Part shown: positions 50,001 through 59,443 of the stretch, in pieces | How positions within the stretch are numbered: position 1 is the stretch's first letter | Layout: each line of letters opens with the position of its first letter | Program-made: the position numbers and the translations under genes | Notes under the pieces: generated by a model | The model's input: the letters and a program-made list of their open reading frames with translations, nothing else | Database searches by the model: none | What the model was told of the DNA's origin: nothing | DNA from: Topomyia yanbarensis | Lineage: Eukaryota; Arthropoda; Insecta; Diptera; Culicidae | Direction: 5' to 3' | Assembly (NCBI RefSeq): GCF_030247195.1 | Contig: NC_080672.1 | Location: 304,513,115 to 304,577,114 of the forward strand | DNA length: 64,000 bases

Positions 50001-52622
50001 ACAATATATAACCCCTTTAGGAAAATTCAGTTTTCCCACCACAATTTAGATATTTTATTAACAGAGCATCAACAATAATTCGTTGGTATGTCTATTTTAT
50101 GGGCCATTTTTTCGCTTTCCCATTGATTTGGTTTGAGATTTCTAGCACTGATGTTGTCCTATACTGATTTGAGCGATTCTCTGCCACTATCCCATGTAGT
50201 ATGTGTTATCAAAAACATCGCGAAGCATCAAGTTCTAAATGTTCTCAAACGATATAATATCCGAAGCGAGTGATAAGAGTTATAAGAAATGTCTCATCCC
50301 ACTGTTAGGTGGATTAAAAACGTTTTTTAATTACGAAAACAGTTGTATAAGTGAAAGTACGGAATTTATTGAATCAATGATACATAAAAACGTGAAAAAA
50401 TCGCAGTCATGACAAAAATTACTTAACTTTTGCGAATTTTCAACCGATTTGAAGAAAATCAAATAATTCTAAAAGTTGAAAGAATGGTCTAGAAATTGTA
50501 GAAAATGGAATTTCGTTATTTTTGAAAAGGAACAATTATTTGGAAGAGTGAAAGTTTAAAAATCGGGTTTTGGAAAACTCCACGAAATGAGGTGGGAATT
50601 GAAACGAAAAAAGTATTTCTGATCATTAATACATTGGTAACACGCAACGTTACTGTTACAGCAGTTACTGTGCGCCAAATTATAATTGCAAGCCATTGTT
50701 ATTATTGAATAAATGATTATAAATGATTATATAATACTTTGTTACTTACGTAGTAAAACAACCAGTATTTAAACTGGTTTTGTCACGAGTCACATTTCCA
50801 CTAACAGCACGAAACTTGACGAAACGCTAACGGCAACCGTACACTGCGGTACAAATGTGCCCCACGCCAACTTTGACGCCTGCTTCCATGAAGGCTATAA
50901 GCAAACTGACTATACCACCTTTTCCTGCCCTTACTAGGAACTCTAAATTGAATTATGGTTAGGGTCCCAGGTCGATAAATGCCGAAATCTCGTCTTCACA
51001 CGGCTCCAAACAAGGCGTGGGGTACATTTGTACCTCAGTGCAACGTTCTAAGGCTAATAATTATCTCTGCTTTGATTTCCATGTAAACTGATAAATTTTC
51101 ATCTATTTCTTTCAGTTGTTTGCAGGAGGATATGTGTACTTCTCAATCGCCGGAATCCTCGCACACAACTGCCAGATCAACATGACCAGTTCTCCGGAGG
51201 AATACGGCATTTATCTCTACTACCTTCGATGTAAGATTACGGTAATGCATATATCTAGTTTGATGTTTTGTTATCTCGTCTCGTTTCTCTCCTTGCGCAG
51301 CTTCCGAATGTGGTAAGATCAACCTCACTCACCTGGGGATTCAGCATGTACCTGAGAATTTGCCAATTGACGTTCCAGATGTCTCGGCTGCTGCCCAGAG
51401 GACATACATTTTCTGTATAATCGGGGCCGTCTTGTATGGGCTGTGGTTCGTGACTTCGATCTTTATGTTCGGTAAATAATGAAGAAGACCTATTATTAAT
51501 ATTTTTGCGAAGTATAAAGCAATTGTTCTTGTAGGATCAGTATGCGTTTCCTGCATGGGCCGATGTTGCATCGTGGCAGGAATCTATCCTTACATTATCT
51601 CACTTTTCCTAGTACTGACGTTCAGCGTCGTGACGTTCGTGTTCTACCTCATTGATTTCATTGGAAGTTTTGTAAGTTGATCAACAGTTCGTAATATATT
51701 TGCTAACGAAATACGATTTGTAGGACATTGATTTCGTACTGAATTTAATAGAGATAGAAAATCAAGCACCTATTCGACATCTTTTCGAGCAAGTCGATAA
51801 CATATATCTAATCGTTCCACCACTACTTCTGTGGCTGATCGCTAGCATAGGAGTTATCATCTGGTTCATGTTCTTGCTTCTCGCGTTTGTGATGGTTGGA
51901 GTAGCGAACCGCTTGTGGAGAGAGAATAAGCCGGCACCTTCCTACAACAACTCAAGACCAGCACCAAGAACTATGATTCCTGCAGCTGCAACGATTGGTG
52001 AGATGAGGGAAGAGCCCAAACCAACGAATACGAACCTTATGGTTGCCGCAACCCGCTACAATGATCCTGCAAGGCAACCCAACGATAGTTTAACCTACAA
52101 CGAGATCCCTCCAGCAAATGTGGACGTTCGACGTACCGTTGAACCCTTGAAAGGAGGTCACGAACCTCCGTACGAAACAGAGCCAAGTCCGCACGATATT
52201 TACGAAAACGCTCCCCGTAGTCCACTACGGACAAACTCTATGATCAATCCTTACACGGACAAACGGTTTACCTACCTACCAGGGAATCCACAACCCTTCT
52301 CCTATCTGGCGGGTCCACCTCAGGTCAGTCCACGAAATTCAACTAACGTACCCGAAGTGCGAAGTCAGTTACCATGGTCCTACTTCCATGCACCGGATCA
52401 AGCTCCGGTCCAACGACGGGTTACGTCTACCCTTACCGACCACAAAGAATTCCCCGGCGAGGAATACATTCCCCCGATGGTCAAACCAAGCGCTCCAGAT
52501 GATCGCTCCAGTGACGAAGGAAGTAAGTAGCTCAAAGCGAGGGGTGGGGGGGGTAATAAATCCATACTAATCATTGTTTGCATTTCGTTCTAGAATGGAG
52601 CGGACCTGAATACAGGTATTAA
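25952..52622 (+). CDS. Four-pass transmembrane protein with long proline-rich cytoplasmic tail (six exons, 440 aa)
   Basis: Exons: 25952-26023, 51116-51230, 51301-51471, 51535-51671, 51724-52522, 52594-52622. All introns are GT-AG and all phases agree (1323 nt including TAA). The protein starts MCRHCTLCGLGPRATIVF. Predicted membrane spans are about 15-40, 97-120, 132-159 and 192-227. Loop 1 carries two N-glycosylation sequons (NMT at 46, NLT at 70) and Cys43/Cys66, so it is probably extracellular with both termini inside. The 17-residue start is Cys-rich (CRHCTLC). The tail (about 228-440) is rich in Pro, Ser, Asn and charged residues and ends KWSGPEYRY. I do not recognise the family: the topology resembles small insect tetraspan/claudin-like proteins, but this is not a classification. 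No stops or frameshifts: the only clearly intact gene here. Confidence 0.82.
26989..31715 (+). repeat. Left arm of a long intronic inverted repeat (transposon copy B1)
   Basis: Begins TTTTAATCCACCTAATAGTG and can be followed base for base, about 95% identical where checked by eye (for example 27290-27600 against 50045-49735), against the complement of 45740-50319. No transposase is recognised; ORFs inside are short and not conserved in frame between arms. It contains clusters of GTTTCGCCC-type motifs (27640-27890) and internal copies of common short mosquito repeats (29735-29800, 30055-30490). Confidence 0.88.
31980..32945 (+). pseudogene. IS630-Tc1-mariner (ITmD37-type) transposase remnant
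   Basis: Recognisable blocks: PDRDDKQNKSNRQRSRKLYM (about 32257), KFDCVVQNDETYVKADFK with one frame error (catalytic first Asp in DETY), KLSKKYLVWQAICSYGSKS (about 32457), TPEFRLIEKFCTIVKRNWRS-like residues (about 32720), where the last catalytic Asp/Glu of the PEFRPIE box survives as Glu. The segment around the second Asp is scrambled. DETYVK plus PEFRPIEKYW is typical of mosquito ITm elements outside classical mariner; exact clade uncertain. Ends were not resolved. Confidence 0.75.
33000..33620. other. Intronic stretch without recognised features
   Basis: AT-rich, no ORF of note, no repeats seen elsewhere in the window. Confidence 0.3.
33631..33826. mobile_element. 196-bp hAT-type MITE
   Basis: About 31-bp inverted repeats TAGAAAAACTSTAGAAAGAG... 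with one difference; perfect 8-bp duplication GTTATCAT at 33623-33630 and 33827-33834. An inner inverted pair built on GATTGGATTCG lies between the ends. Confidence 0.92.
34440..35370 (-). pseudogene. CR1/Jockey-type LINE reverse transcriptase, minus strand
   Basis: On the minus strand from about 35362: SSVPQGFHLGLL, FILYMNDNAFIPCFI, LLDADDMKLFMEKRKAK (YADD changed to DADD) and FQNEIILFHIWYSKNQLTL. After frameshifts: LIINKANSMLG, LILEYVVWNPYTVLYEERIE, ALACPSTLKERREFAMLHFI (about 34830-34740). This is the C-terminal half of a CR1/Jockey ORF2. A TATTTATTTATTTATT tract at about 34470 (A-rich tail on the minus strand) marks the 3' end. Inactive. Confidence 0.82.
35371..36440. other. Intronic stretch, no gene seen
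   Basis: Contains a TAGGGGTAATTCGGACC block at 35775 of a kind common in dispersed mosquito repeats; a loosely related inverted block lies at 38425-38470. Not strong enough to define an element. Confidence 0.3.
36500..36800 (+). promoter_or_regulatory. Tandem-duplicated core promoter-like units (TATA + Inr), probable LTR fragment
   Basis: Two diverged units 164 bp apart. Unit 1: ATAAATA at 36503, initiator TCAGTT with A at 36535. Unit 2: TATAAATA at 36666, TCAGTT with A at 36699. In both the TATA lies about 32 bases before the initiator A, the spacing used by RNA polymerase II. Downstream halves also match (CAATAAGCG, CGATTTTCGGTAACG / GCATTTTCGGCAACG). A retrotransposon LTR is a likely source; no coding part is attached. 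Confidence 0.55.
37111..37227. mobile_element. 117-bp TA-flanked MITE
   Basis: TA at 37109-37110 and 37228-37229; ends CACTCAGG and, inverted, CACTCGGA. The interior repeats TTTACGCGGTTTTCATT-like units three times. Confidence 0.6.
37228..38548. other. Intronic stretch, no gene seen
   Basis: AT-rich; no motif or terminal repeat recognised. Confidence 0.3.
38549..39675. mobile_element. 1.13-kb TA-flanked element with GGGGAGAGTG ends
   Basis: Ends GGGGAGAGTGAGGACACTTG and, inverted, GGGGAGAGTGGGTACACTTG; both continue GATCC. TA duplication at 38547-38548 and 39676-39677. Contains a nested hAT MITE at 38869-39391. Confidence 0.82.
38869..39391. mobile_element. 523-bp hAT-type MITE nested in the GGGGAGAGTG element
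   Basis: Ends TAGAGATGGGC and, inverted, TAGAGATGGGCC; perfect 8-bp duplication GTTAGCTT (38861-38868, 39392-39399). The interior is dense in alternating GAACNGTTC-type words (for example GAACCGTTC) on both strands. Confidence 0.9.
39690..40700. other. Intronic stretch with one tRNA-like segment
   Basis: No gene. At 40105-40175 a tRNA-like segment ends in GCAGGTTTGAATCCTGC (perfect T-arm with pol III B box) and is followed by a T run. The acceptor pairing is weak and the anticodon arm does not fold, so it is more likely a tRNA pseudogene or SINE head than a tRNA gene. Confidence 0.4.
40706..40877. mobile_element. 172-bp TA-flanked MITE
   Basis: Ends GGTTTGTTCCAGTAC and, inverted, GGTTTGGTTCCAGTAC; TA at 40704-40705 and 40878-40879. 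Interior contains two inverted CGGAGCAA/TTGCTCCG-type words. Confidence 0.8.
40985..45077. mobile_element. Probable 4.1-kb TTAA-flanked element with large internal insertions
   Basis: TTAA at 40981-40984 and 45078-45081; ends CCCTACAACGG and, inverted, CCCTAGAACGG; GGGGTACAWWTGTACCCC lies just inside both ends (41029, 45042). The ends are related to those of the 10325 and 45238 elements. The interior is unassigned and probably includes other insertions (GGGGCCCG-rich blocks at 41440-41525 and 44490-44550). Pairing these ends as one element is an inference. Confidence 0.55.
44916..45026. repeat. Short repeat related to 1253-1340
   Basis: TTTTTAGTTGGACAATGGTCC followed by its near complement and ending CCGAATCACGACTG beside TA. 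Looks like a pogo/Tc1-type MITE fragment. Confidence 0.45.
45238..51053. mobile_element. TTAA-type element, copy 2, split by a 4.9-kb insertion
   Basis: Left part 45238 to about 45375 matches 10325-10450; right part about 50322-51053 matches 10450-11253, including ATGTATAATRCATCATTTT before the break and GTGAAAGTACGGA after it. The right flank CTAA is a mutated TTAA. The insertion holds repeat arm B2. Confidence 0.8.
45740..50319 (-). repeat. Right arm of the intronic inverted repeat (transposon copy B2)
   Basis: Complement of 26989-31715. The end TAGGTGGATTAAAA at 50307-50320 mirrors the start of B1. On the other side B2 continues about 360 bp further (45375-45740), including a CCCGGAGGGCCGAGTC block, so B1 is truncated there. 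Small indels only between arms where compared. Confidence 0.88.
51116..52622 (+). CDS. Exons 2-6 of the membrane-protein gene
   Basis: Exons 51116-51230, 51301-51471, 51535-51671, 51724-52522 and 52594-52622, separated by introns of 70, 63, 52 and 71 bp, each with GT-AG ends. Exon 2 completes span 1 and the first outer loop; exon 3 holds NLT and span 2; exon 4 span 3; exon 5 span 4 and nearly all of the tail; exon 6 only the last residues WSGPEYRY. The donor at 52523 (GTAAGT) overlaps an in-frame stop, so reading through without splicing would end the protein at GSK. Confidence 0.88.
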
Positions 52623-52659
52623 ACGTGCAATATAGAGGACTCAAACCAAAGATGCCATC

Positions 52660-52665
52660 AATAAA
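52660..52665 (+). terminator. Polyadenylation signal AATAAA
   Basis: 38 bases after the stop codon of the membrane-protein gene; a second, weaker A/T-rich stretch follows. Confidence 0.75.
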
Positions 52666-52989
52666 ATTTAAAAATAATAATTTGATTATAATGTTATTTG
52701 ATTTGTAAATAGATGTTAGTGGTCTTGCACTGTAGAGCAGTGCGGGCTAGTTGAGTTGCAAACGAAAAATTAGATTAAATATATAGCTTGTCAATGTTAT
52801 TATCAGTGTTGGATAGTCACTGGACGGTAGTGATATTGTGACAGAAGTAGAAATATACGCTTTACCGCTCAACAAAAACGATGACAAGGCCTTAACCGTT
52901 CGGATGCTGCGCTAGTGACTCAGCGCAGCAATTTTATAGAATTTCAAAAATGTTTCATGAAACAATCGTTCCAAAACCTCGATGATGTT

Positions 52990-53600
52990 GGTAGTAGAAA
53001 AGCTAGCTGTGGGTCGAACATTAGTGCTCTTCCCCTACGAGGACAATCCGTGCGCCAAACTTTCTAATTTACTGAGCCCTTTGCTTCCCTTGTGCCAATT
53101 AGTAACACTTCCAACTTGTACGCGAACTATTCGTTCTAATCCCCAACGATGGACTAGTCTACTTCGGCGGAAAGTTCCCCATCGAGAGAAGTTCTCCCGA
53201 AACCGAGTCAACCAGCCAGGTACCGTGGTCAGTTCGGCTATTTCGATGGAGCAGAGCGTAGGGTTCGCTGGTGTCCCGACGACTTACGACCGGTGGTGTC
53301 TCGTCGCGGTCTACTCAATCTAGTCCCCGGCCGCGAATCTAGCTTACGCCGATGGGAAGTTCCCGGCGAAAGTAGTTCTCCCGATATCGACTCTTCATTG
53401 GTTATTGCTACATTTCTATCCATCCAACCGGTAGGGTTCCGTGGTCGGTCCGGCGATTCCGAGTAGAACCTGGCATCTGGTTCGCTCGTTGGAGACCCAC
53501 ACCCGGTGCTCTGTCACAGTCCACTCGACTAGTCAGCGGCGATGGATTTAGCCTACTCCGGCCGAAAGTTTCCTGGCTCTCCCGAAACCGTTGATCGCTG
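52990..53600 (-). repeat. Tandem-repeat 3' tail of the minus-strand R1 LINE
   Basis: Three degenerate units of about 190-210 bp (around 53132, 53318 and 53527) share a CTAGTCYMC...GGAAAGTTCC...CTCCCGA core. Related to the plus-strand tail at 6118-6850. Confidence 0.7.
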
Positions 53601-56050
53601 TTCATCACGCAATTTTCGCTGCAAGTCGGTCATGATCTGCGTTACCACTCTGCCGACCGCGTTCTCCATGTTCACGTTTTGTAGACGGGTTGATGTTCGG
53701 TCCTCCCGTTCCAAGCATTTCTCTGTGCATCGCTTCGAACCTCGGACATTCGAAGACCACATGCTCCGGTGTCTCCTCGCCGTTTTCAAACTCCGGGCAT
53801 AATGGTGACTTTGCGTGCCCGAACCGATGAAGATACTTCCTGAAGCAGCTGTGGCCCGACACAAGCTGTGTCAGGTGGAAGTTCACCTCTTCTATTGACC
53901 CACGTCGACAGGTTTGAGTGGAGTTGGTAGGTTCACCTTTCCTTCTCCGTATTGTTCCATTCCTGCTGACACCTCGCCATCGAAACGATTCTTACTATCT
54001 TTCTCACGTTTCTGGTGGTTCTCCGATTGTAGGATATCCTCCGCCAGGGTGATGCAGATGGGTATCATCTCGGCTATAATTTATACTGCCTTCGATGATA
54101 TTTTTTATGCACGCACTCGCGACTCGTACGGCCATTAGCCGAAATATCCTGGAAGCCCCATATCGCAGTATCGATAACGAAACACTAATTAACGGATGTC
54201 TCTTTCTGCTTCTCGGGCCACCGACGTTTGGCATGATCCTCGCTATTTCCTTTATTGCCTTCGCCGACTTTTCGCAGGCATAGTCGACATGGTTATTGAA
54301 GCTCAACCGGTCGTCGATTATCATTCCTAATTGCTTCAGTGCACGCTTCACGTGCCCTCCGACGTCGATATGCATCCGCTGAACTGCTTTGCAGTTACTA
54401 TCCAACAACACTTCCGTCTTGTGGTGAGCTATCTACAGCTTGACCCCATTCTTCATCCAGTTCTCGATCGCGTCTATTCTCTCCGTCACCGACACCTCCA
54501 CTTCTTCAAGTGTCTCACCCGCCACCGTTAGTAACACATCGTTCGCGAAATCCACGATTTTCACTTTCATGGACAATCGCAGTATCAAGACTCCATCGTA
54601 CATCCCGTTTCAAAGAGTTGGATCGAGAATGGAGTCCCGAGGAACGTCCGCTGTGACTCGCATTGACTTCTGTCCTTCGTTCATCTCGAACAGCAGCGAA
54701 CAGCAACACTCTGCTCTGGAAGTACTTTTTCAGGATCTGGCATAAATCGTTGGGGACACTCAACCTGTGCAGCGCTGCGACGATGGCTTCCCAACTGGCG
54801 CTAATAAATGTATTTAGTGACCACAGCACAGTATCGATTTCCTCTTTGCTTCTGTTCAGATGACTTCTCAGAACTCTCGAGCACTTTCTGAATTACCTCC
54901 ACTGCCGATACTACTTTGCGAAATCCGAACTGCATCTTGGACAGCCCGCACTCACCCTCCGTACATTTCGTCTGCTTGTTAAGGATGATTCTTTACAAGG
55001 GTTTTCCGAGTTTATCCAGCAAACATTGGCGTCTACTTCTCGGCACAGCTTGTTGTGGCAATCTGGCTTTCTAAGCTTGATCTCCCATTCTAAAGCTGCT
55101 CTAGTCTTCCGAGACACTACCCTGTACTCCTTTCTATCCGGCTCCGATACTGCTCTCTGAGCCTGCCTTCTGGCTCTGAAACAAGCAGCTCATACCACCA
55201 CCAGTAAGTTGGACGCCGTCTATTGCCTGATGGTCGCTATGGGTATATTTCTCGCATACTCTCCAGTCCATGTTCGCCGTCAGTGTAGGAATACAAAATG
55301 GGACGTCGATGATAGACTCCCTTCCGTCATCCCGAAACCTGCAAACGGAACCTTGAATGCACAATCGTAGGTCTAACTTCGCTAGAGCTTCCTGTGGGAT
55401 ACACCCTCTTGTGTTGGTTACTCTACTGCCCCACTCCGCAGCTCAGGCTTTGAAGTCACCACAAATGACTACCGGCTTTCAGCCGATCAACTCCTCGGTT
55501 AACTGTTTCAGCAATATGCTGAACTGCTCCACAGCTGCACACGGAAATTCCGAAGCCTTCGTATGAGCGTTCTACCATTTCTTACATGGGGAATCTACCC
55601 ATAGCTTGTATCGCAGCCGTTTCCGATATATCCGGCATCCTGTTACCATCATCAAGAGGGTCTTGATATGGCTCTGCAATTAAGGCGACGTCACACATTG
55701 TTTCTGTCGTAGACTGCCACATCAGTTACTGTGCTGTGTCACGGTGATGCAGATTTATCTGGATTATCTCCATTGCTGCTGGCCTGCAGTTGCTGCAGAC
55801 TATAATTTGAAGCCGCCCATCTGTTGGTCGTTTTTATTCTCTGGAGTGCAAAGCATGCACTTCGGCATCTGCCTATAGTTTCTCGCAAAATTACCCTTAT
55901 TCCCGCATTTTTAACACATACTGGATTTATCCGGGCCTAAGTCTAAGCCCAGATCGTCATTATTTCAGTGCACCTCTTAGCTCGTCTACCGTCGTGAACT
56001 CATCCAGGTCGTTGCACACAATCACTCTCTCCGGACTTAAGGCTTAAAAA
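53601..56050 (-). pseudogene. R1-clade LINE, minus strand: end of Gag, endonuclease and reverse transcriptase
   Basis: Reading 56050 down to 53601: a Gag zinc-knuckle end (ARNYRQMPKCMLC), ORF2 start MEIIQINLHHRDTAQ, endonuclease VVICGDFKAWAAEWGS (about 55475), DDGRESIIDVPFC and YTHSDHQAI (the catalytic His is present, unlike in the plus-strand copy). RT follows in short blocks: LHRLSVPNDLCQILKKYF (about 54770), LGMIIDDRLSFNNHVDY (about 54330). The C-terminus has GHSCFRKYLHRFGHAKSPLC and EHVVFECPRFE. The FADD region near 54545 reads DFANDVLL with the first Asp changed. Same family as the 1345-6850 copy but diverged; many stops and small deletions. Confidence 0.88.
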
Positions 56051-57240
56051 ATTCTGCCTCTTGTTGCTCTGTCTCTAATCAGATAACAAAGAACCACAAC
56101 ATTCATGTCAACATAAATTTATTGACGGCATCATTGACTCATCCATATTTATTCTATTCCTATATATTTTCTCTATTCCTTGGCTCTTCAGACATCATTG
56201 CCATCTAACTTATCAGTGCCTTCACCCTATCCGCTTCTTCTTCACTTCTAACTCTTTACTTTCTCCTTCCTCGCTTCTATAAGTTTCTTCTAACCTTGCT
56301 CTTAACAATTACGATGATTATGGAACTTACTCAGGGTCTGCACCTCCCAGTCGCGAGGTATCGAGAGGCGACCGTTTGACGACTATGACGACCAGTGCAT
56401 GATAACACCATCGATTGTGTCTCTCGAAGAGAAACGCCCTACCCGCTGGCGATAACCGTTCCAAACAGCAACTCGATCCTTAAGGCCACCGTCGTTCGGG
56501 TGTGTGACTCGCAACCGTTTCGCGCTGGCCTTATCCTCACGGCCAATCAACTCGTACTCAACGGACCCGCACTGTTCGTTCGATTGGTTACCTCGTCCTT
56601 CGGAAGTGGAAAGCTTTAATAACGCGACGATCAAGCCGCGTCGATCAGCTCAGAACAGGTAAAAGAACCAAGTAAAGCCAAACGCTCTGTGAACATTGCA
56701 ACATTAGTTTCATTCATCTGGTAGCGTAGCGTGGCGTTATCTTATTCTTGTTTTCGGGGCGTTTCGTTAGATGTATAGGTGTTGCAGTATAAACGAGATT
56801 CAAGTCTTCTTTCAGGTCTGCTTTCTGATTCAAGTCTTTCCTTCTGCTGTCCGCCCGACACGTGTTCCGTGGTGAGGTTAGGTATTTCTCCTACAACGTT
56901 ATTCAATTGTTATGGGCCAGAAGCTCAATCAAATGGCTATAATTTACTGTTTCGATTACCTGCTGAGATACCAGCAGAGACAGACCAGCCCGTTGTTGTC
57001 CCGGACGTACGGAGAAACCCGCCCGCCAGTCCGTCAGCAGTTACCAACAAAGCAGTGTAGTGCACAGCGAAGGGGGTCAGTGGAACAAACGGTAAAGTTA
57101 AATTTATATTTGTTTGTTTACCTTTTTGCTTTCATTCGAAAATCCGAAATTCTGGTAGAAGTACCTAGGCCGCCCTGACAAGAAGGGTCCGGCGGGCAAT
57201 CAGAACTCGAGTGGTGGGCAAACCCCTACTTACACTCTCC
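56051..57240. other. Mixed debris; possible copia-type LTR/primer site
   Basis: No intact gene. TATAAAC at about 56788 is followed 130 bp later by TTGTTATGGGCCAGAAGC (from about 56906), which resembles the tRNA-iMet-derived primer binding site of copia elements (TTATGGGCC core), then an open stretch to 57060. A 5' LTR plus leader is possible but the LTR start was not found. 56395-56640 is open on both strands without recognisable motifs. Confidence 0.3.
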
Positions 57241-57243
57241 TCC

Positions 57244-57807
57244 TTAAGCTTTTGCTGTTTCCTTTGCTACTCCTTCCGCCCTACAATGGTACTTCAGCTT
57301 TCTGCTTGTTGCGTGACGTCCTTCCCTTCGACCGCGAGGGCGTCCTCGCGCGTCAGCCTTTTGGGCCCGCCTGGTCTTCCATCTCTTGGTGAGGATCTTG
57401 CCCTCTTTGGAGTCACGGAAATTGGCGTGTTCTCCATTCCAATCGACTTCTTTTTCACCTGTAGCTAAGAAAACGGCAGCTTTTATCGACGCCAATGCAC
57501 GCTCAGCTACCTCAGTCCTCAGTGTTGCCGTTTCGTACTCTTTCACAGCAGATACTAGTACCTTATGGCTCCTTATGACCTTTGTGTCGCACTTGTGGAT
57601 CTCCTCCATCAAGCACATCGCTGCCACTACTTCCGTCTTCTGAGTGTTGTTGCAGTTGCGGCTGCTGCTGCTACTACAGCTGCTGCTGGTGGTGGTGGTG
57701 ACCTCACCAAGCCACCCCTGGTGAATGGATTCGCCGCACCTACTCCTCTTTTGCATTTTAGCGATCAACTCCGGGCCGCTATCCCCACTCATTGCACGTA
57801 GTCTCAT
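57244..57807 (-). CDS. Gag-like hypothetical protein of a LINE, 187 aa
   Basis: Intact frame from 57807 to 57244. The N-terminal third holds a Thr/Ser-rich tract (TTTTSSSCSSSSS). The middle (about 60-120) is helical and charged with likely coiled-coil character (MEEIHKCDTKVIRSHK, ALASIKAAVFLATGEKEVDW). The end is strongly basic (KRWKTRRAQKADARGRPRGR). Such a helix-plus-basic layout fits the N-terminal part of R1-type LINE ORF1, and it lies upstream of the minus-strand R1 copy, although 1.2 kb of other sequence separates them. No zinc knuckle. Assignment tentative. Confidence 0.45.
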   Translation of the reverse strand: MRLRAMSGDSGPELIAKMQKRSRCGESIHQGWLGEVTTTTSSSCSSSSSRNCNNTQKTEVVAAMCLMEEIHKCDTKVIRSHKVLVSAVKEYETATLRTEVAERALASIKAAVFLATGEKEVDWNGEHANFRDSKEGKILTKRWKTRRAQKADARGRPRGRREGRHATSRKLKYHCRAEGVAKETAKA

Positions 57808-57879
57808 CTTGTGGTCCCGTGGTTATCTATACAAGCAGAGAGGTTGTTCTAGGGTTGACACTTGCCTTCATGTATACAA

Positions 57880-57990
57880 ATCACCAGTATAGAGTAGTCG
57901 GGGCATCAGCTAACCGGAAGTCATCCTCCAACCGGAATCGCTGTATCGACCACTACACTATTGGTCAACGCGGATGTAGAATATAATGCG
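57880..57990 (+). repeat. Isolated unit of the R1 3' tail repeat
   Basis: TCGGGGCATCAGCTAACCGG followed by CCGGAATCGCTG and GACCACTACACTATTGG matches a unit of the plus-strand R1 tail at 6420-6490. Solo fragment. Confidence 0.55.
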
Positions 57991-58179
57991 CGTGCAGGAC
58001 TGATGTGGCGGTTATGAGACCAGCGAACCAGTACGACTGGTTTGGCCTGGAATCAAGTGAAGTGCATGAGCAGAGCCTCCCCCCGAAGTAGTCGTTTCAA
58101 ATGGAATTCGGGGGAACGGGTAAATGTCAACTTCTCGGTGGTGGTCAGCGGAATAGGGATTCAGCAATATCTGTTCTAT

Positions 58180-58370
58180 TCAAAGTTCATCACTGCACAC
58201 GATGGACGAAATCGGTAGTATGGTACCATCAAGTAAAAAAAACACACACAGACATTTGACGAACTCGACGAACTGAGTTCAATGATATAATAGATTCAGC
58301 ATTCCAGGTTGCTATTAAAAAGCCGTTTTAGCATACCCTTTCTATAGGAGAAAAGGAAAAATTGCATTGA
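58180..58370. repeat. Common dispersed repeat with CGACGAACTGAGTT and TTTCTATAGGAGAAA
   Basis: Related sequences occur at 24240-24275, 30055-30490, 45385-45600 and 46940-47420: GAGAAAGG(C)AAAAA next to its own near complement, a block built on CGACTNAGTTCGTCGA, and an ACACACAGACATTT tract. Confidence 0.6.
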
Positions 58371-59443
58371 TTTTATCATTGTTGAATACCTGAGTAAATA
58401 CAGATTGAAGTAATAGGGATTTATAAATAGAGGGAATCATGTACACTGTGCTGAGAATAATGTACTCAGAGTTTCTCGAATAAATCATTTTACAATCAAC
58501 TTTGTTGCGTATATTTTACAATCGTTGCGTAGCCGACGACAGAATCTGGATTAGTTACTATCATCCGTTATCAGTTGAGAAGCATAGGCCGAAAATGCTT
58601 TGATGATTGGAATGTGCCGATGCTTGCAGCTATTTTGATAAGACACATTCTCTCACGACGAAGCGTATGTGGGTCCTATATCTATCAATTTGGTGTGTAC
58701 ATCTGTATTGGACTGCTCTCCTGTTCGGATTTAAACTGTCCACATTAACGATTTAAGTACCTACATATATCACAGTCAAGTTCGTTCAGTTGAATAAATC
58801 CACGTTCTCGTTTTTCATTAACGTGTTGATTATTGAAGACTACAGAACTACAAATGTAAAAAAGACAATATACAAAATCATCGGTATGTTGGAGTCACTG
58901 AATCGGTGACTGAATCGACTTACTCATCTAATCCTTTGAATCGAAACCCAAGTTTCTAATTGTTATCGGAAACACACACGCACTGCACACCGCTACCGTC
59001 GATAAAATTTAGATACAGGCTACATCAATTCACCGTCCACTACCGTTATCAGTAGTCGAAAGGGTGTTTGAGAAGGGTACAGAACTTGGAGATAAGATTT
59101 TCACCTGTCTGATGGCGTTGCGACCGATTCGCGAATGTTTCGATATCGGTCGGTCTTCGATGAACTACCCGAGTGAGTTAGTTCGGTGTTTTTCGGGTTG
59201 GACAGGGTACCCACTTCCGCGGGTTGTTAGTTACGTTTTGATCGCGGGATGGTGATTACGCGTTCGGTTTTTCTATTGTTTTTTCTTTTGTTCTAATATA
59301 TTATACAAACATGTAATATAAACGTGTTAACCAACTATGACATTCGTTTATCTGTCGACCAACAACACCAGAGACTACTGATACATTTTCCGGTTGTTTA
59401 TTGTTTTCTTTTATCAAGTGTTGTCACATTAAGGTTTTTAAAA
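58371..59443 (+). other. Possible upstream region of the 59444 exon
   Basis: No mobile-element features seen. CpG-richer at 59100-59250. Might contain the promoter and 5' UTR of the following exon; no core promoter element was convincing. Confidence 0.3.

Larger units (their letters stand above)
26024..51115 (+). other. Intron 1 (25.1 kb), packed with mobile elements
   Basis: Donor GTAGGT after 26023; acceptor CTATTTCTTTCAG ending at 51115. The other four introns of the gene are only about 50-80 bp, so the size comes from insertions: an inverted pair of 4.6-kb elements, an ITm relic, a LINE RT relic, at least five MITEs and two TTAA elements. 26040-26985 shows nothing recognisable. Confidence 0.75.

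Noticed and set aside
49773..50042. 89-codon minus-strand ORF as a gene
   Set aside because: The same sequence in the other repeat arm (27290-27540) has frame-breaking indels, so it is chance within a non-coding element.
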